The position numbers were made by a program, and so were the translations under genes. From Compostimonas suwonensis (GTDB lineage: Bacteria; Actinomycetota; Actinomycetes; Actinomycetales; Microbacteriaceae): DNA of 64,000 nucleotides. Below the pieces are notes generated by a model. That model was not told the DNA's origin. It made no database searches and was given only the letters and a program-made list of their open reading frames with translations. Below are positions 9,662 to 20,087 of the stretch, in pieces; position 1 is the first letter of the stretch, and the number at the start of each line of letters is the position of its first letter. Where the stretch lies: the NCBI RefSeq assembly GCF_002797855.1, contig NZ_PGFB01000002.1, forward strand, positions 496,001-560,000, written 5' to 3'.

Positions 9662-10411
9662 CTAGCCGGCTGTGGCCGCGGGCTCGCCCGACCACTCGGT
9701 CGGCAGCGGGAGCGCGGCGGGGTTGACCGCGCGCACGATCTCGGTGAGCACCCGGCGGGTCTGGTTCTCGCCCACCCAGAGGTGCTTGCCGCCCTCGACG
9801 GGGATGAGGGTCATGCTCGGCACGCTCGCGAAGCGCTGCGCCGCCTCCTCGGGCCGCAGGTAGTCGTCGAACTCGGGGATCAGGGCGACGAGCCGGCGGC
9901 TGTCTCCCTCCCAGGCCGCGACCTCCTCCGCGCTCGCGCGGTGCAGGGGCGGTGAGAGCAGCACGGCTCCGTCGATGGGCTGCGAGAGGCCGTACTTGAG
10001 GGCGAGCTCGGTGCCGAACGACCAGCCCACGAGCCACGGATGAGGCAGGCCCCGCTCGACGACGAACGCCATCGCCGCGTCGACGTCGTGCCGCTCGTCG
10101 ACGCCGTGGCCGAACGCTCCCCCGCTGGTCCCCCGCGGCGATGAGGTGCCCCGGGTGTTGAAGCGCAGCACGGCGAGATCCGCGAGGGCGGGCAGGCGGC
10201 CCGCCGCCTTGCGGAGGATGTGGGAGTCCATAAAACCACCGCCGGTGGGCAGCGGATGCAGGGTCACGAGGGTGGCGACCGGGTCGCGATCGAGCGGCGT
10301 CGCGAGCTCCCCGAGCAGCGTGAGGCCGTCGTCGGTGTGCAGCTCGATGTCGTCTCGGCGGGCGGGGAGCTCGATGCCCCCGCGGATCTCCTGGGCCATA
10401 CCGACGGTCAC
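9662..10411 (-). CDS. Alpha/beta hydrolase (serine hydrolase)
   Basis: A 249-residue single-domain alpha/beta hydrolase. The nucleophile elbow is GWSFGTELAL, an early LVTLHPLPTGGGFMD loop corresponds to the oxyanion region, and a late His is in GGKHLWVGEN. The start is GTG at 10411 or the in-frame ATG at 10399 (MAQEIRGG). It lies four bases downstream of the small CPGC protein, so the two probably share a transcript. No secretion signal. The substrate cannot be read from the sequence. Confidence 0.8.
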   Translation of the reverse strand: MTVGMAQEIRGGIELPARRDDIELHTDDGLTLLGELATPLDRDPVATLVTLHPLPTGGGFMDSHILRKAAGRLPALADLAVLRFNTRGTSSPRGTSGGAFGHGVDERHDVDAAMAFVVERGLPHPWLVGWSFGTELALKYGLSQPIDGAVLLSPPLHRASAEEVAAWEGDSRRLVALIPEFDDYLRPEEAAQRFASVPSMTLIPVEGGKHLWVGENQTRRVLTEIVRAVNPAALPLPTEWSGEPAATAG

Positions 10412-10414
10412 GTC

Positions 10415-10711
10415 CTATCCGATCTTCCAACAGTGGTTGTGCCAGTGCCTGCGGTCGGCCAGCTCGACGGCCTCCCCGCGCACTCCCTCCGCGCGCCAGG
10501 CCACGAGATGCGCGGTGCCCGGCACGATCGTGAGACCGCACCCCGGGCAGACATACTCCTTGGTGGCTTGAACCGCCGAGACGGGCTGCACATTCCAGAG
10601 CACACCGCGTTTGGTCTCGGTGCGACGCCAGCCGGCGAGAACCCTCGCCACGTCGAAGTCGTCGTCGGGCTCGTCGCGCCGTCGTCCCCGTGGATGATTG
10701 CTGCGCGGCAT
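10415..10711 (-). CDS. Small zinc-finger-like conserved protein
   Basis: A 98-residue protein of unknown function. The N-terminus is basic and acidic (MPRSNHPRGRRRDEPDDDFD). The C-terminal half holds CPGCG and, about 35 residues later, HWHNHCW, giving a plausible Cys2/His/Cys metal site. It resembles small actinobacterial proteins often loosely labelled ATP/GTP-binding, but no P-loop is present. The downstream hydrolase starts three bases after its stop. Confidence 0.72.
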   Translation of the reverse strand: MPRSNHPRGRRRDEPDDDFDVARVLAGWRRTETKRGVLWNVQPVSAVQATKEYVCPGCGLTIVPGTAHLVAWRAEGVRGEAVELADRRHWHNHCWKIG

Positions 10712-10745
10712 ACGACCAGTTTATGCGCGCTCGCACGGCCGCCGA

Positions 10746-12476
10746 TCAGACCACGGTGTCGAGTCGCGCCTCCTCGATGTCGAGCATGCCCTGCGCGCGC
10801 GTCAGCACCCGCGACGGATAGGTGCCCCGGCTCCGGGCGTCCAGGAGGGCCGCCCGCTCCGCCTGCAGCACCTGCAGGCGCAGCTCCCGATACTGCATGT
10901 GGGGCATCTGAGCGACCTCCTCCGCGGCCTCGGCCCGCGATCGCTCCCAGGCCGACTCCTGCCGCAGCAGCGTGTCGCGCCGCACCCTCTCGATGACGTC
11001 CTCCGAGACCGTCATGCCGTCGGCCAGCTCGACGGTCGGGTTGTCGAGCACCGAGAGACCGGCCTCGCTGATCTCGTCGAGCAGGGTCGCGAACTCGCGA
11101 CGGTCGACCGCGGCATCCGAGCCCCTGATGCCCGTCGCCTTGATGACCCACGGCAGGGTGCCGCCCTGCACGAGCAGCGTGGTGATCGAGACGGTGAAGG
11201 CGATGAGGATGAGCTGAGGGCGGTACGGGATGTCGGCGGGGAGCGATTGCGCGGCCGCGAGCGTGACCACACCGCGCATGCCCGCCCACGACAGCACCAC
11301 ACCGCCGCGCAGGCCCAGGCCCTCGGCCCGCAGCTGCTCGAGGTCGGTCGAGCGCCGTTCGTAGAGCTTCTCGGCGCGCTCCCGTTTACGGGCCAGCTTC
11401 GGGTTCTCCGCCTCGAGCTCCTTCGCTCGCTCGATGCCCTCCGCGAACCGCGCGAACGTCTTCACGAGCCGCCGCTCGCGCCGTCGCAGCGACAGGATGA
11501 GCGGGCCGATGAAGGCGAACCGCAAGACGATGAGCAGCACCGTCACGAGCAGCCCCACGTAGACCGCCTTGTCGACGCCGAGGTCGAACTCGTGCACCTG
11601 CCCGAGGATCGCCTTGAGCTCGAGCCCCATCAGCAGGAAGACGCCGTTCTCGAGCAGGAACTCGACGGTGCGCCAGTTGCTGCGCTCGTTGATGCGCTCC
11701 TGAGCGCCGAAATACCGCGCCCCGTTGTGCCCCGCGAAGAGCCCGGCCGCGACGACGGCGAGCACACCGGACGCACCGATCTCCTCGGCCGGGATGTAGG
11801 CGATGAACGGGACGACGAAGGAGATCGCCGTGTCGAGGATCGGGTTGTCGAGCTTCGAGCGGACGAAGACCGTCACGAAGCCCACGACGAGCCCGATCGC
11901 GACCGCGACGACCGCCGAGTAGGCGAACATGCCGACGGCGCTGCCCAGCTGGAAGTCGCTGAACGTCATGGCCGAGGCGGCGATCGCGGCCTTGAGCATC
12001 ACGAGGGAGGTGGCATCGTTGACGAGGCTCTCCCCCTCGAGGATCGTGATGAGCCGTGCCGGCAGACCGAGCTTCTTGGCGATCGACGTCGCCGCGACTG
12101 CGTCGGTGGGGCTGATGACCGCGCCGAGCGCGATGGCCGCCGCGAGGTTGAGCTCGGGGAAGAGCGCGAACAGCAGGAAGCCGACGCCGATCGCCGTGAC
12201 GATGACGAGCACGACCGACAGACTCGCGATCGTGCCGAGATTGCGCCGGAAGTCCATGAGCGGGACGTTGATGGCCGCCGCGTAGAGCAGCGGAGGCAGC
12301 ACCCCCATGAGGATCCAGTCCGGTGGGATCTCCACGGGCGGAACCCCGGGGATGAACGAGTAGACGATGCCAACGACGACGAGGATGAGGGGTGCCGCTA
12401 TGCCCAGTTTCTGGGAGAAGGCGGCCACCGTGACCAAGGTGATGACAGCGATCACCGCGAAAACAGTCAGCTCCAT
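10746..12476 (-). CDS. CPA1 family Na+/H+ (or K+/H+) antiporter
   Basis: A 576-residue antiporter. About twelve hydrophobic helices occupy the first 410 residues. The family hallmark ISPTDAVAATSIAKKLGLP, holding the ion-binding Asp, and the later LSWAGMRGVVTLAAAQSLP segment are both present. A hydrophilic C-terminal cytosolic tail of about 150 residues (SDAAVDRREFATLLDEISEAGL onward) is predicted helical and probably regulatory. It works in pH or sodium homeostasis by family knowledge. The ATG start is clear. Confidence 0.92.
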   Translation of the reverse strand: MELTVFAVIAVITLVTVAAFSQKLGIAAPLILVVVGIVYSFIPGVPPVEIPPDWILMGVLPPLLYAAAINVPLMDFRRNLGTIASLSVVLVIVTAIGVGFLLFALFPELNLAAAIALGAVISPTDAVAATSIAKKLGLPARLITILEGESLVNDATSLVMLKAAIAASAMTFSDFQLGSAVGMFAYSAVVAVAIGLVVGFVTVFVRSKLDNPILDTAISFVVPFIAYIPAEEIGASGVLAVVAAGLFAGHNGARYFGAQERINERSNWRTVEFLLENGVFLLMGLELKAILGQVHEFDLGVDKAVYVGLLVTVLLIVLRFAFIGPLILSLRRRERRLVKTFARFAEGIERAKELEAENPKLARKRERAEKLYERRSTDLEQLRAEGLGLRGGVVLSWAGMRGVVTLAAAQSLPADIPYRPQLILIAFTVSITTLLVQGGTLPWVIKATGIRGSDAAVDRREFATLLDEISEAGLSVLDNPTVELADGMTVSEDVIERVRRDTLLRQESAWERSRAEAAEEVAQMPHMQYRELRLQVLQAERAALLDARSRGTYPSRVLTRAQGMLDIEEARLDTVV

Positions 12477-12523
12477 GAGGTCAGCCTATCGACGGCGGAT
12501 ACCCCGAATGGAAACGACGCCGA

Positions 12524-13195
12524 CTAGTACCAGCCCTCGGCCTCGGAATGGGCCCACGCACCGCACGGGGAGCCGTAGCGGCCGGTGATGTAGCCGAGGC
12601 CCCATTCGATCTGAGTGCCGGCATTGGTCTCCCAATCCGGCCCTGCCGTCGCCATCTTGCTGCCGGGAAGAGCCTGTGGGATGCCGTAGGCACCGCTCGA
12701 CTCGTTGCCGGCGTTGACCCGCCAGCCGGACTCCTTCGACCACAGCGCCACGAGGCACGAGAACTCGTCTTCGCCCCAGCCACGGGCCATGACGGCTCCG
12801 TGGGCGTACTCCTGCGCGGATCCGGGATCGGGGACGACCGAGGGCGGGACCCGGAAGACCGACGCAGCCGGCTCCTCCTCGACCACGACCGGCGGAGGCG
12901 GCGGCGGCGGCGGATCGGTGACCGTGTAGGTCTCCCTGGTCACCGTGTGCTCGTACCCGCTCGCGACGACGACGCTCTGCGCCTCGTGAGCCTGGAATCG
13001 CGGCGCGATCTGGAAATACGGAGAGGCCGTCGCGCCCGAGTACGGATCGACCACATTCACGAGCATGATGCCGATGGCGGCGAGGAAGCCGAAGCAGAAC
13101 AGCGGGATGCGGCCCCTGGATCGGGGTCGGCTGACGGCTGCCCGAACCGGTGTGACCGGCGCAAGGGGCGCTAAGACGTTCGAATGCCTACCCAC
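12524..13195 (-). CDS. Secreted/anchored lytic transglycosylase-like (lysozyme-fold) protein
   Basis: A 223-residue protein with a GTG start at 13195. A basic N-terminus (SRPRSRGRIP) and a single hydrophobic segment (LFCFGFLAAIGIMLVNVV) give a signal anchor. A linker with eight consecutive prolines (DPPPPPPPPVVVEEEP) leads to a C-terminal lysozyme-fold domain (FSCLVALWSKESGWRVNAGNESSGAYGIPQALPGSKM, then WGLGYITGRYGSPCGAWAH). ESGW gives the expected catalytic Glu and AYGIPQ is the family signature. It probably remodels peptidoglycan outside the membrane. Confidence 0.85.
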   Translation of the reverse strand: MGRHSNVLAPLAPVTPVRAAVSRPRSRGRIPLFCFGFLAAIGIMLVNVVDPYSGATASPYFQIAPRFQAHEAQSVVVASGYEHTVTRETYTVTDPPPPPPPPVVVEEEPAASVFRVPPSVVPDPGSAQEYAHGAVMARGWGEDEFSCLVALWSKESGWRVNAGNESSGAYGIPQALPGSKMATAGPDWETNAGTQIEWGLGYITGRYGSPCGAWAHSEAEGWY

Positions 13196-13249
13196 GGTTT
13201 ACCGATTTTAGCCGACAGGCGCCTTTCTGCCCAATAGGGCTCGTTATGT

Positions 13250-13795
13250 TCAGCGAACGGCCAGCATGACGTCGATCACGCTGTCGAGCACGAGATCGAC
13301 CTGCTGCTCGCGATAGCCGCCCCGTTGGGGGCGGAAGACGACCGTTCGCACCTCGTCGATGCTGAGCGGCACGTTCCGCTGGAAGTAGTTGGTGACGCGC
13401 TTGCCGAAGGCGTCGACATCCTGCCGGTTGTAGCCCACGGTGAGCACGCTCGTGCGGGCGAAACGCCGGCTGTCGGGCCTGCTGAGGCGGTTCAGCACCA
13501 CCTGTGCGGTCTCACGGGCCTGCGCGAACCACGCGTCGGGGTCCGCTCCGCCGATGAGACGCTCGCGGGAAGCGAAGGCGTCCTCGAGCCGCTCGAGGGC
13601 CGCATCGACGTGCACCGTCGAGTAGCCGCCCTTCGTCATCCGGAACGCGGTGTGACGGATGTCGCGTGCCGTGAGGCCCACGACGTCGCTCCTGTCGCTG
13701 TCATAGGCCCGTCGCGCGAGAACGAGGAAGTCGTCGACCTCGTCGACGTCGTAACCCGGTTTGCTCTTGCGGGATCGTGGGAAGGTATTGCTCAC
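13250..13795 (-). CDS. DivIVA-domain repeat protein
   Basis: A 181-residue protein containing several DivIVA-like GY-x(4)-VD motifs: GYDVDEVDDFLV near the N-terminus, FRMTKGGYSTVHVDAAL, VGYNRQDVDAFGKRV and FRPQRGGYREQQVDLVL. These look like a duplicated short motif and not one N-terminal membrane-targeting domain followed by coiled coil. Function unknown; a role in cell-envelope or division placement is inferred from the motif and from its position just upstream of cdsA on the same strand. Confidence 0.78.
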   Translation of the reverse strand: MSNTFPRSRKSKPGYDVDEVDDFLVLARRAYDSDRSDVVGLTARDIRHTAFRMTKGGYSTVHVDAALERLEDAFASRERLIGGADPDAWFAQARETAQVVLNRLSRPDSRRFARTSVLTVGYNRQDVDAFGKRVTNYFQRNVPLSIDEVRTVVFRPQRGGYREQQVDLVLDSVIDVMLAVR

Positions 13796-13858
13796 CTGCC
13801 CATTGTGCCAAAGAGCCGCGGAAATGCGGCATCCGGGCCCCGGGAGTCGGCGAAAGGC

Positions 13859-14845
13859 TCAGCTGAAGAGCAGGAAGAGCACGTAGGTGGCGGCCGCGGA
13901 GGGCAGGATCGAGTCGAGGCGGTCGAGGAACCCGCCGTGGCCGGGAAGCCACGAGCTCATGTCCTTGATGCCCAGATCGCGTTTGATGAGCGACTCGGAG
14001 AGGTCGCCGAAGGTCGCGGTCACGAGGATGACGACGCCGAAGACGACGCCCACCCACCAGGGCTGACCGAGCATGAAGATCGCGAGGATGACACCGCCCA
14101 CGATCCCGACGACGGCCGCGCCCGCGAAGCCCTCCCAGGTCTTCTTCGGGCTGATCGTGGGCGCCATGGGGTGTTTGCCGAAGCTGAGGCCCGCGGCGTA
14201 GGCCCCCGTGTCGACCGCGATCACGAGGATGAGGAACGCCAGCGTCCACCACTGGCCATTCGGCTGCGCGACGAGCAGCACGGCGAAACTGCCGAGGAAC
14301 GCGACGTAGACCTGCACGAAGACGCCCGCGAAGATGTCGCGCACGAGCCCCAGGCCCGTCGTGCGCCGGGAAGGCGCCAGAAGCTCCGCGACCCGCCAGA
14401 GACCGACGAAGACGATTCCGGCCAGGGTCGCGAGCCATTGGCCGGCGGCGTCGAGATAATAGGCCGCCGGGATGATGGCGAGGGCGGCGATCACCGTCGG
14501 GATGCGCGGCACCGAACGACCCGCGTGACGCAGCGCGTTCGCGAGCTCGAAGGCGGTGAACCCGATGAGCACGCCGCCGAAGACCATAAAGAGCTCTTTG
14601 ATGACGATGAGGCTGAAGAGCATGGCGACGCCGAGCACGAGCCCGATGAGCACCGCCAGGATCAGGTTGCGCCCCGTGCGCGCCTCGATCTTCTCGGTCG
14701 TCGCATCGATCTGGGCCCGGGTCGCCTTGACCTGGGCCTCGATGTCGGCGCGGGTCGCCTTCATCTGGGCCTGGAACTCGGCCCGATTGCGCGGCGGAGA
14801 CTTGTGCGGCCCTCCGGCATTGTTACCGCCTGCACGCTGCGTCAT
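13859..14845 (-). CDS. cdsA: Phosphatidate cytidylyltransferase CdsA
   Basis: Makes CDP-diacylglycerol from CTP and phosphatidate, the precursor of membrane phospholipids. It has 328 residues with multiple hydrophobic helices and the conserved C-terminal signature SPKKTWEGFAG followed by GDLSESLIKRDLGIKDMSSWLPGHGGFLDRLDS. The N-terminus carries an unusual hydrophilic extension of about 60 residues with a repeated AQMKATRADIEAQVKATRAQIDA helix. It lies directly downstream of frr, the common actinobacterial order pyrH-frr-cdsA. Confidence 0.95.
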   Translation of the reverse strand: MTQRAGGNNAGGPHKSPPRNRAEFQAQMKATRADIEAQVKATRAQIDATTEKIEARTGRNLILAVLIGLVLGVAMLFSLIVIKELFMVFGGVLIGFTAFELANALRHAGRSVPRIPTVIAALAIIPAAYYLDAAGQWLATLAGIVFVGLWRVAELLAPSRRTTGLGLVRDIFAGVFVQVYVAFLGSFAVLLVAQPNGQWWTLAFLILVIAVDTGAYAAGLSFGKHPMAPTISPKKTWEGFAGAAVVGIVGGVILAIFMLGQPWWVGVVFGVVILVTATFGDLSESLIKRDLGIKDMSSWLPGHGGFLDRLDSILPSAAATYVLFLLFS

Positions 14846-14856
14846 GGCGAAGGCTC

Positions 14857-15411
14857 CTAGACCTCGAGGAGTTCGGCTTCCTTGCGTTTGAGCGCGTCGT
14901 CGATCGCGTCGACGTGCACCTTGGTCACCGACTCGAGCTCCTTCTCGGCACGGGACACGTCGTCGTCGCCGACCTCGCTCTTGAGCGCGTCGAGCTCGTC
15001 TTTCGCCCGGCGGCGGATGTTGCGCACCGAGACACGTGCCTCCTCGGCCTTGCCGCGCACGATCTTGACGAACTCCTTGCGACGGTCCTCCGTCAGCTCG
15101 GGGAGCGTCACGCGCACGATCTCGCCGTCGTTGCCGACGTTCGCGCCCAGGTTCGGCATCGACACGAGTGCCTTCTCGATCTCTTTGAGCGCCGACTTGT
15201 CGTAGGGAGTCACGAGCAGCGTGCGCGCCTCGGGGTTCTGCAGCGAGGCGAGCTGGGCGAGAGGCGTCGGGCTGCCGTAGTAGTCCACGAGCACCTTCTG
15301 GAAGAGCTGCGGGTTCGCACGGCCCGTGCGCACGGTACCGAAATCGTCTTTGGCGACCTCGACGGCCTTGTTCATTCGCTCGGTCGCATCAGACAGGACA
15401 TCCGCAATCAC
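14857..15411 (-). CDS. frr: Ribosome recycling factor
   Basis: Splits post-termination ribosomes together with EF-G. The GTG at 15411 is chosen over a TTG two codons upstream because AAGGAG is six bases before the GTG but directly abuts the TTG; this gives 184 residues, the standard length. [31 protein letters not shown] and the C-terminal helix [15 protein letters not shown] are typical. It precedes cdsA by eleven bases. Confidence 0.96.
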   Translation of the reverse strand: MIADVLSDATERMNKAVEVAKDDFGTVRTGRANPQLFQKVLVDYYGSPTPLAQLASLQNPEARTLLVTPYDKSALKEIEKALVSMPNLGANVGNDGEIVRVTLPELTEDRRKEFVKIVRGKAEEARVSVRNIRRRAKDELDALKSEVGDDDVSRAEKELESVTKVHVDAIDDALKRKEAELLEV

Positions 15412-15530
15412 GGGCAACTCCTTACGTTATGGCTTCGGATTAGTTTAACGCTCGGGGAGGTTTCGCCCGCGCGGTTCGACAATGACTCGTGGACAACGCT
15501 CGTGGACGGCCGCTCGCGTGGACGCTCGTG

Positions 15531-16247
15531 TCAGTAGCTGACGAGCGTTCCGAGGTCCTCCCCGAGGATCGCGGCGGTCACCGTGCCCGCCGGGTGCATG
15601 CCGAAGACGCGCATGGGCATCTTGTTGTCCATGCAAAGGCTGAACGCGGTCGAGTCGACGACCTTGAGGCCGCGCTGCAGGGCCTCCTGATAGGTGATGT
15701 GGTGGATCTTGGTGGCATCCGGGTTCGTGCGGGGGTCGTCGGAGTAGATCCCGTCGACGCCGTTCTTCGCGACGAGCACCACGTCCGCGCGGATCTCGAG
15801 CGCCCGCTGGGCGGCGACCGTGTCGGTCGAGAAGTAGGGCAGGCCGGCTCCGGCTCCGAAGATGACCACGCGTCCCTTCTCGAGGTGACGGATGGCGCGG
15901 CGCGGGATGTACGGCTCGGCGACCTGTGTCATCGCGATCGCCGACTGCACCCGGGTCTCGGCCCCGGCCTGATCGAGGAAGTCCTGGAGCGCGAGCGCGT
16001 TCATGACCGTGCCGAGCATGCCCATGTAATCGGCCCGCCCGCGATCCATGCCGCGCTGCGAGAGCTCGGCTCCGCGGAAGAAGTTGCCGCCTCCGACGAC
16101 GACGGCGATCTCGACCGTCTGCGCGGCCTCCGCGATCTCGCGGGCCATCGAACTCACGACGTCGGGGTTCACCCCGAGCTCGCCGGCGCCGAAGGCCTCG
16201 CCCGAGAGTTTGAGGAGGACTCTTCGCCGACCGGTGGATTCTGACAT
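15531..16247 (-). CDS. pyrH: UMP kinase PyrH
   Basis: Phosphorylates UMP to UDP; 238 residues of the amino-acid-kinase fold. [50 protein letters not shown] and [18 protein letters not shown] are the expected nucleotide and UMP-binding segments. It sits between a terminator after tsf and frr. The 119-base gap to frr could hold its own promoter or allow read-through. Confidence 0.97.
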   Translation of the reverse strand: MSESTGRRRVLLKLSGEAFGAGELGVNPDVVSSMAREIAEAAQTVEIAVVVGGGNFFRGAELSQRGMDRGRADYMGMLGTVMNALALQDFLDQAGAETRVQSAIAMTQVAEPYIPRRAIRHLEKGRVVIFGAGAGLPYFSTDTVAAQRALEIRADVVLVAKNGVDGIYSDDPRTNPDATKIHHITYQEALQRGLKVVDSTAFSLCMDNKMPMRVFGMHPAGTVTAAILGEDLGTLVSY

Positions 16248-16339
16248 GGGCTCGTGCGTCCTTCCCCTATGGATGATGTCTACGTTAGTGCGTGACGGAG
16301 GGCCGACGACTCACGGGCGTGAAAATCGCGGGCACAGAA

Positions 16340-16373
16340 AAGGAGCCCGAATCGCGGACGATTCGGACTCCTT
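16340..16373 (-). terminator. Intrinsic terminator after tsf
   Basis: Fifteen-base arms AAGGAGCCCGAATCG (16340-16354) and CGATTCGGACTCCTT (16359-16373) pair with one G-U-type mismatch around a four-base loop. Read on the minus strand the stem is followed by CTCCTTTTCTG, a short U-run. It lies eleven bases past the tsf stop. Confidence 0.85.
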
Positions 16374-16384
16374 CTCACACCGTG

Positions 16385-17212
16385 TTAGGCGCCGACCTTG
16401 AAGCGGGCGAAGCCCGTGACGGTGAGGCCGGAATCGGCGAGCACCTTCTCGATCGAGAGCTTGTTGTCTTTCGCGTACTCCTGCTCGAGCAGGGCGACCT
16501 GCTTGAAGTAGGCGTTGACGCGGCCGTCGATGATCTTCGGGAGGGCGGCCTCGGGCTTGCCCTCTCCGCGGCTGATCTCCTCGACGATACGACGCTCGTT
16601 CTCGACCTCTTCGGCCGGCACGTCGGCGCGGCTCAGGTAGCTCGGGTTGGCGAAGGAGATGTGCTGCGCGATGCTGCGAGCCGTCTCCGCGTCGTCACCC
16701 GTGTACGAGACCACGACGCCGACCTGCGGGGGCAGGTCTTTGTTGGTGCGGTGCAGGTAGATCGCGAACTCGGAGCCGGGGACGACGGCGACGCGACGCA
16801 GCTCGACCTTCTCTCCGAGGATCGCGGCGACATCTCCGATGAGGCCGGCGACGGTCGTTCCCTCGACGGGAGCGGCGAGCGCCTCGTCGAGGTTGGTGGC
16901 GCCGGCCGCGACGATCGCGTCGAGGACCGTGGAGCCGAGCTCGACGAACTTCGCGTTCTTCGCGACGAAGTCGGTCTCGCAGGCGAGCTCGATGAGCGTC
17001 GTCGACGAGTCGGTCTGCTTGGCGGCGACGAGGCCCTCGCTCGTGGAGCGGTCGGCACGCTTCGCGTTGCCCTTCGCACCCTTGAGCCGAAGGATCTCGG
17101 TGGCCTTCTCGAGGTCACCGCCCGCCTCGATGAGCGCGTTCTTGCTGTCGACCATGCCCGTACCCAGACGTTCGCGGAGCGTCTTGAGGTCTTCCAGACT
17201 GAAGTCTGCCAT
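16385..17212 (-). CDS. tsf: Elongation factor Ts
   Basis: Guanine-nucleotide exchange factor for EF-Tu; 275 residues. The N-terminal UBA-like region (LKTLRERLGTGMVDSKNALIEAGGDLEKA) and the TDFVAKNAKF contact motif are present. It follows rpsB in the standard rpsB-tsf operon and ends at a clear terminator. Confidence 0.97.
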   Translation of the reverse strand: MADFSLEDLKTLRERLGTGMVDSKNALIEAGGDLEKATEILRLKGAKGNAKRADRSTSEGLVAAKQTDSSTTLIELACETDFVAKNAKFVELGSTVLDAIVAAGATNLDEALAAPVEGTTVAGLIGDVAAILGEKVELRRVAVVPGSEFAIYLHRTNKDLPPQVGVVVSYTGDDAETARSIAQHISFANPSYLSRADVPAEEVENERRIVEEISRGEGKPEAALPKIIDGRVNAYFKQVALLEQEYAKDNKLSIEKVLADSGLTVTGFARFKVGA

Positions 17213-17284
17213 TTTCTTCCCTTTACTTGGTGTCGTCAGCCACGGGGGTCCTCCGTGGTGTGGTCGTGATCGAAACCTGGATCG

Positions 17285-18364
17285 TTACTTGTCGGCCGCT
17301 GCCGCGTCGTCCTCGGCCGCGACATCCGCGACGGCTTCGCTCTCGGCGGCCTCCGCGGTCTCGACGGCCGCCTCGGCCTCGATGCGCGCCTCGGTGTCGG
17401 CGTCGGACTCGACGTGGTGCTCCGGCACGATGGTCTCGTCGGCGGCGGCCTCGTGCTCGGCGACGACGGCGTCTGCGTCGTTCTCCTCGACGGGGACCTC
17501 GGCCGCGACGACCTCGGCGACGGCGGCCGTGTCGGCCTCGGTGGACTCGACGAGGCCGTCGACGGCCTCGATCTTCTCGGCCTCGCTGGCCGGCGTCTCA
17601 GAGGCCTTGAGCAGTTCTGCCTCCCACTCGGCGAGCGGCTCGACGGGGGTGTCGTCGCCCTCTTCGGGCTTCTGGTGGCGCTGGATGAGACCCTCGGCCG
17701 CGGCGTCCGCGATGATGCGGGTCAGCAGGCCGACGGAGCGGATGGCGTCGTCGTTGCCCGGGATCGGGTACTGCACCTCGTCGGGGTCGCAGTTCGTGTC
17801 GAGGATGCCGATGACGGGGATGCCGAGCTTCTTGGCCTCGTCGATCGCGAGGTGCTCCTTCTTGGTGTCCACGACCCAGAGCGCCGACGGCGTCTTGCTG
17901 AGGTTGCGGATACCGCCGAGGCTCTTGTGCAGCTTGTCGAGCTCGCGCTTCTTGATGAGCAGCTCTTTTTTGGTGAAGCCGCTCTTCGCGGTGTCTTCGA
18001 AGTCGAGCTCCTCGAGCTCCTTCATACGCGCGAGGCGCTTGGAGACCGTGCTGAAGTTCGTGAGGAGGCCACCGAGCCAGCGCTGGTTGACGTAGGGCTG
18101 GCCCACGCGCGTCGCCTGCTCGGCGATCGCTTCCTGAGCCTGCTTCTTCGTTCCGACGAAGAGGATGGTGCCGCCGTGGGCGACCGTCTCCTTGACGAAG
18201 TCGTAGGCCTTGTCGATGTAGCCCAGCGACTGCTGCAGGTCGATGATGTAGATGCCGGAACGCTCCGTGAAGATGAATCGCTTCATCTTCGGGTTCCAAC
18301 GGCGGGTCTGGTGCCCGAAGTGCACGCCGCTGTCGAGCAGCTGGCGGATGGTAACGACGGCCAT
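17285..18364 (-). CDS. rpsB: 30S ribosomal protein S2 with long acidic C-terminal tail
   Basis: A 359-residue S2. The core ([33 protein letters not shown] through the [17 protein letters not shown] region) is canonical, and about 100 extra residues rich in Ala, Glu and Asp follow ([20 protein letters not shown] and similar). The ATG at 18364 is chosen because the core begins there; upstream in-frame codons are not S2-like. The 240-base upstream region holds a possible -10 (TATCAT on the minus strand, 18557-18562) and a small hairpin around 18433-18450, possibly a leader. Confidence 0.96.
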   Translation of the reverse strand: MAVVTIRQLLDSGVHFGHQTRRWNPKMKRFIFTERSGIYIIDLQQSLGYIDKAYDFVKETVAHGGTILFVGTKKQAQEAIAEQATRVGQPYVNQRWLGGLLTNFSTVSKRLARMKELEELDFEDTAKSGFTKKELLIKKRELDKLHKSLGGIRNLSKTPSALWVVDTKKEHLAIDEAKKLGIPVIGILDTNCDPDEVQYPIPGNDDAIRSVGLLTRIIADAAAEGLIQRHQKPEEGDDTPVEPLAEWEAELLKASETPASEAEKIEAVDGLVESTEADTAAVAEVVAAEVPVEENDADAVVAEHEAAADETIVPEHHVESDADTEARIEAEAAVETAEAAESEAVADVAAEDDAAAADK

Positions 18365-18605
18365 GAGCCGTTCTCCTGTTCTCGGCGCGCTCTGCACACG
18401 GCAGAACCACGCCACTCGGTTGTCTCCGGACGATCGGATGATCGTCTCTCCTGGTGCCCGGCGCACAACCGCGACGCTCTGAACGAGCGAGGACCGAATG
18501 GAGGTGTTGGCCGAATGGGCACGCGTAGTCACCCCGACGAGCGGAGTGCTACCTGAATGATAGCATCCCGCGCGCCCAGGCGACGGAGCCCGAGCGGTGC
18601 GCGGC

Positions 18606-20087
18606 CTACTGCGCCGGAGCGGGCTTGCCCCTGCGCACGACCGTGAGATCGTCCATGCTCTCGAGCGATCGTCCCTTCGTCTCCGGCACCGCGAAGAACA
18701 CGAAGACGAACGACACGAGCGCGAAGAAGGCGTACAAGCCGTAGGTGAAGGCGAGCGAGAAGTCCGACAGGGCCGGGAAGGTCTCGGTCACGGCGAAGTT
18801 CGTGAGCCATTGCGCCGCGGCCGCGATGCCGAGCGCCTTTCCGCGGATGCGGTTCGGGAAGACCTCCCCGAGCAGCACCCAGACGAGCGGTCCCCAGGTC
18901 GCGCCGAAGGCGATGACGAAGAGGTTCGCGGCGACGAGTGCGATCGGGCCCCACGCGCCCGGCAGCTCCGGCGCGTCGTTGACGAGCTGCGCCTGCGAGA
19001 ACGCGAGGGTCATCGCCCCGAGCGAGATCGCCATGCCCGCCGAGCCGATCAGGAGCATCGGGCGGCGGCCGACCTTGTCGACGAGCAGGATGGCGACGAA
19101 GGTCACCGCGACGTTGACGACCGAGGTGAAGACCGAGATGCCGAAGGAGCTGTCCTCGCCGAAGCCGACCGAGCTCCAGAGCGAGGTCGAGTAGTAGAAG
19201 ATCACGTTGATGCCGACGAGCTGCTGGAACATCGAGAGCAGGATGCCCACCCAGACGATCGGCATGAGCCCGAACATCGGGCCCTTGAGCGAGGCCGTGC
19301 GCGAGTACTCCTTGTCTTTCGCCAAGGATGCCTCGATCTCGTCGATCGCGCCGTCGACCTCGTCGGCGGGCATCACGCTCGCGAGCACCTTCCGGGCCTC
19401 CTCGCGTTTGCCTTTACCCGCCAGGTACCGTGGCGACTCGGGGAGCCTCCAGGCCAGCAGACCGTAGACGAGGGCCGGGATGGCGCAGACCACGAACATC
19501 CAGCGCCAGGCGTCGCCGTCGAACCACAGCGGCTCGTTCGCGCCGCCCGCGATGTTGGCCAGGAGCGTGTCGGAGAGCAGGGCCGCGAAGATGCCGAGGG
19601 TGATCGCGAGCTGCTGCAGCGAGGCGAGGCTTCCGCGCACCGCCTTCGGCGCGATCTCGGCGATGTAGGCGGGAGCGATGACCGAGGCGATGCCGATCCC
19701 GAGGCCGCCGATGATGCGCCAGAGGATGAGATCCCAGACGGCGAAGGCGAGGCCCGAGCCGATCGAGCTCACGAGGAAGAGCCCGGCGCCGAGGAGCATC
19801 ACGGGGATGCGGCCCCAGTGGTCGGCCAGCCTGCCGGCGAAGTACGCGCCGACCGCGCAGCCGAGCAGCGCCGAGGCCACCGCGAAACCGCTGAGGAGGG
19901 GCTGGGCCTCGAGCCCGAAGTCCTGGGTGATCGCGTCGACCGCGCCGTTGATGACCGAGGAGTCGAAGCCGAAGAGGAAACCGCCGAGGGCGGCCGCGAT
20001 CGACAGTGCGATGACCTTCCGCCGCAGTCGCTTGTCCGTCTGACCCGACTGCCGGTTGTCCGATCTGCCCGCAACGCTGCTCGACAT
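18606..20087 (-). CDS. MFS sugar porter family transporter
   Basis: A 493-residue, twelve-helix major facilitator of the sugar porter family. Signatures are [34 protein letters not shown], the central [19 protein letters not shown] and [14 protein letters not shown] at the C-terminus (PESPR and PETKGR are diagnostic). The ATG at 20087 has GGGGAG just upstream. Probably imports a monosaccharide or polyol with protons; the substrate is not evident and no sugar-metabolism gene lies beside it. Divergent from the DHA2-type transporter at 20254. Confidence 0.93.
   Translation of the reverse strand: MSSSVAGRSDNRQSGQTDKRLRRKVIALSIAAALGGFLFGFDSSVINGAVDAITQDFGLEAQPLLSGFAVASALLGCAVGAYFAGRLADHWGRIPVMLLGAGLFLVSSIGSGLAFAVWDLILWRIIGGLGIGIASVIAPAYIAEIAPKAVRGSLASLQQLAITLGIFAALLSDTLLANIAGGANEPLWFDGDAWRWMFVVCAIPALVYGLLAWRLPESPRYLAGKGKREEARKVLASVMPADEVDGAIDEIEASLAKDKEYSRTASLKGPMFGLMPIVWVGILLSMFQQLVGINVIFYYSTSLWSSVGFGEDSSFGISVFTSVVNVAVTFVAILLVDKVGRRPMLLIGSAGMAISLGAMTLAFSQAQLVNDAPELPGAWGPIALVAANLFVIAFGATWGPLVWVLLGEVFPNRIRGKALGIAAAAQWLTNFAVTETFPALSDFSLAFTYGLYAFFALVSFVFVFFAVPETKGRSLESMDDLTVVRRGKPAPAQ

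Noticed and set aside
18429-18453. Ribosomal leader or riboswitch upstream of rpsB
   Set aside because: Only a 7-bp inverted repeat (GACGATC/GATCGTC) is visible; insufficient for a named RNA element.
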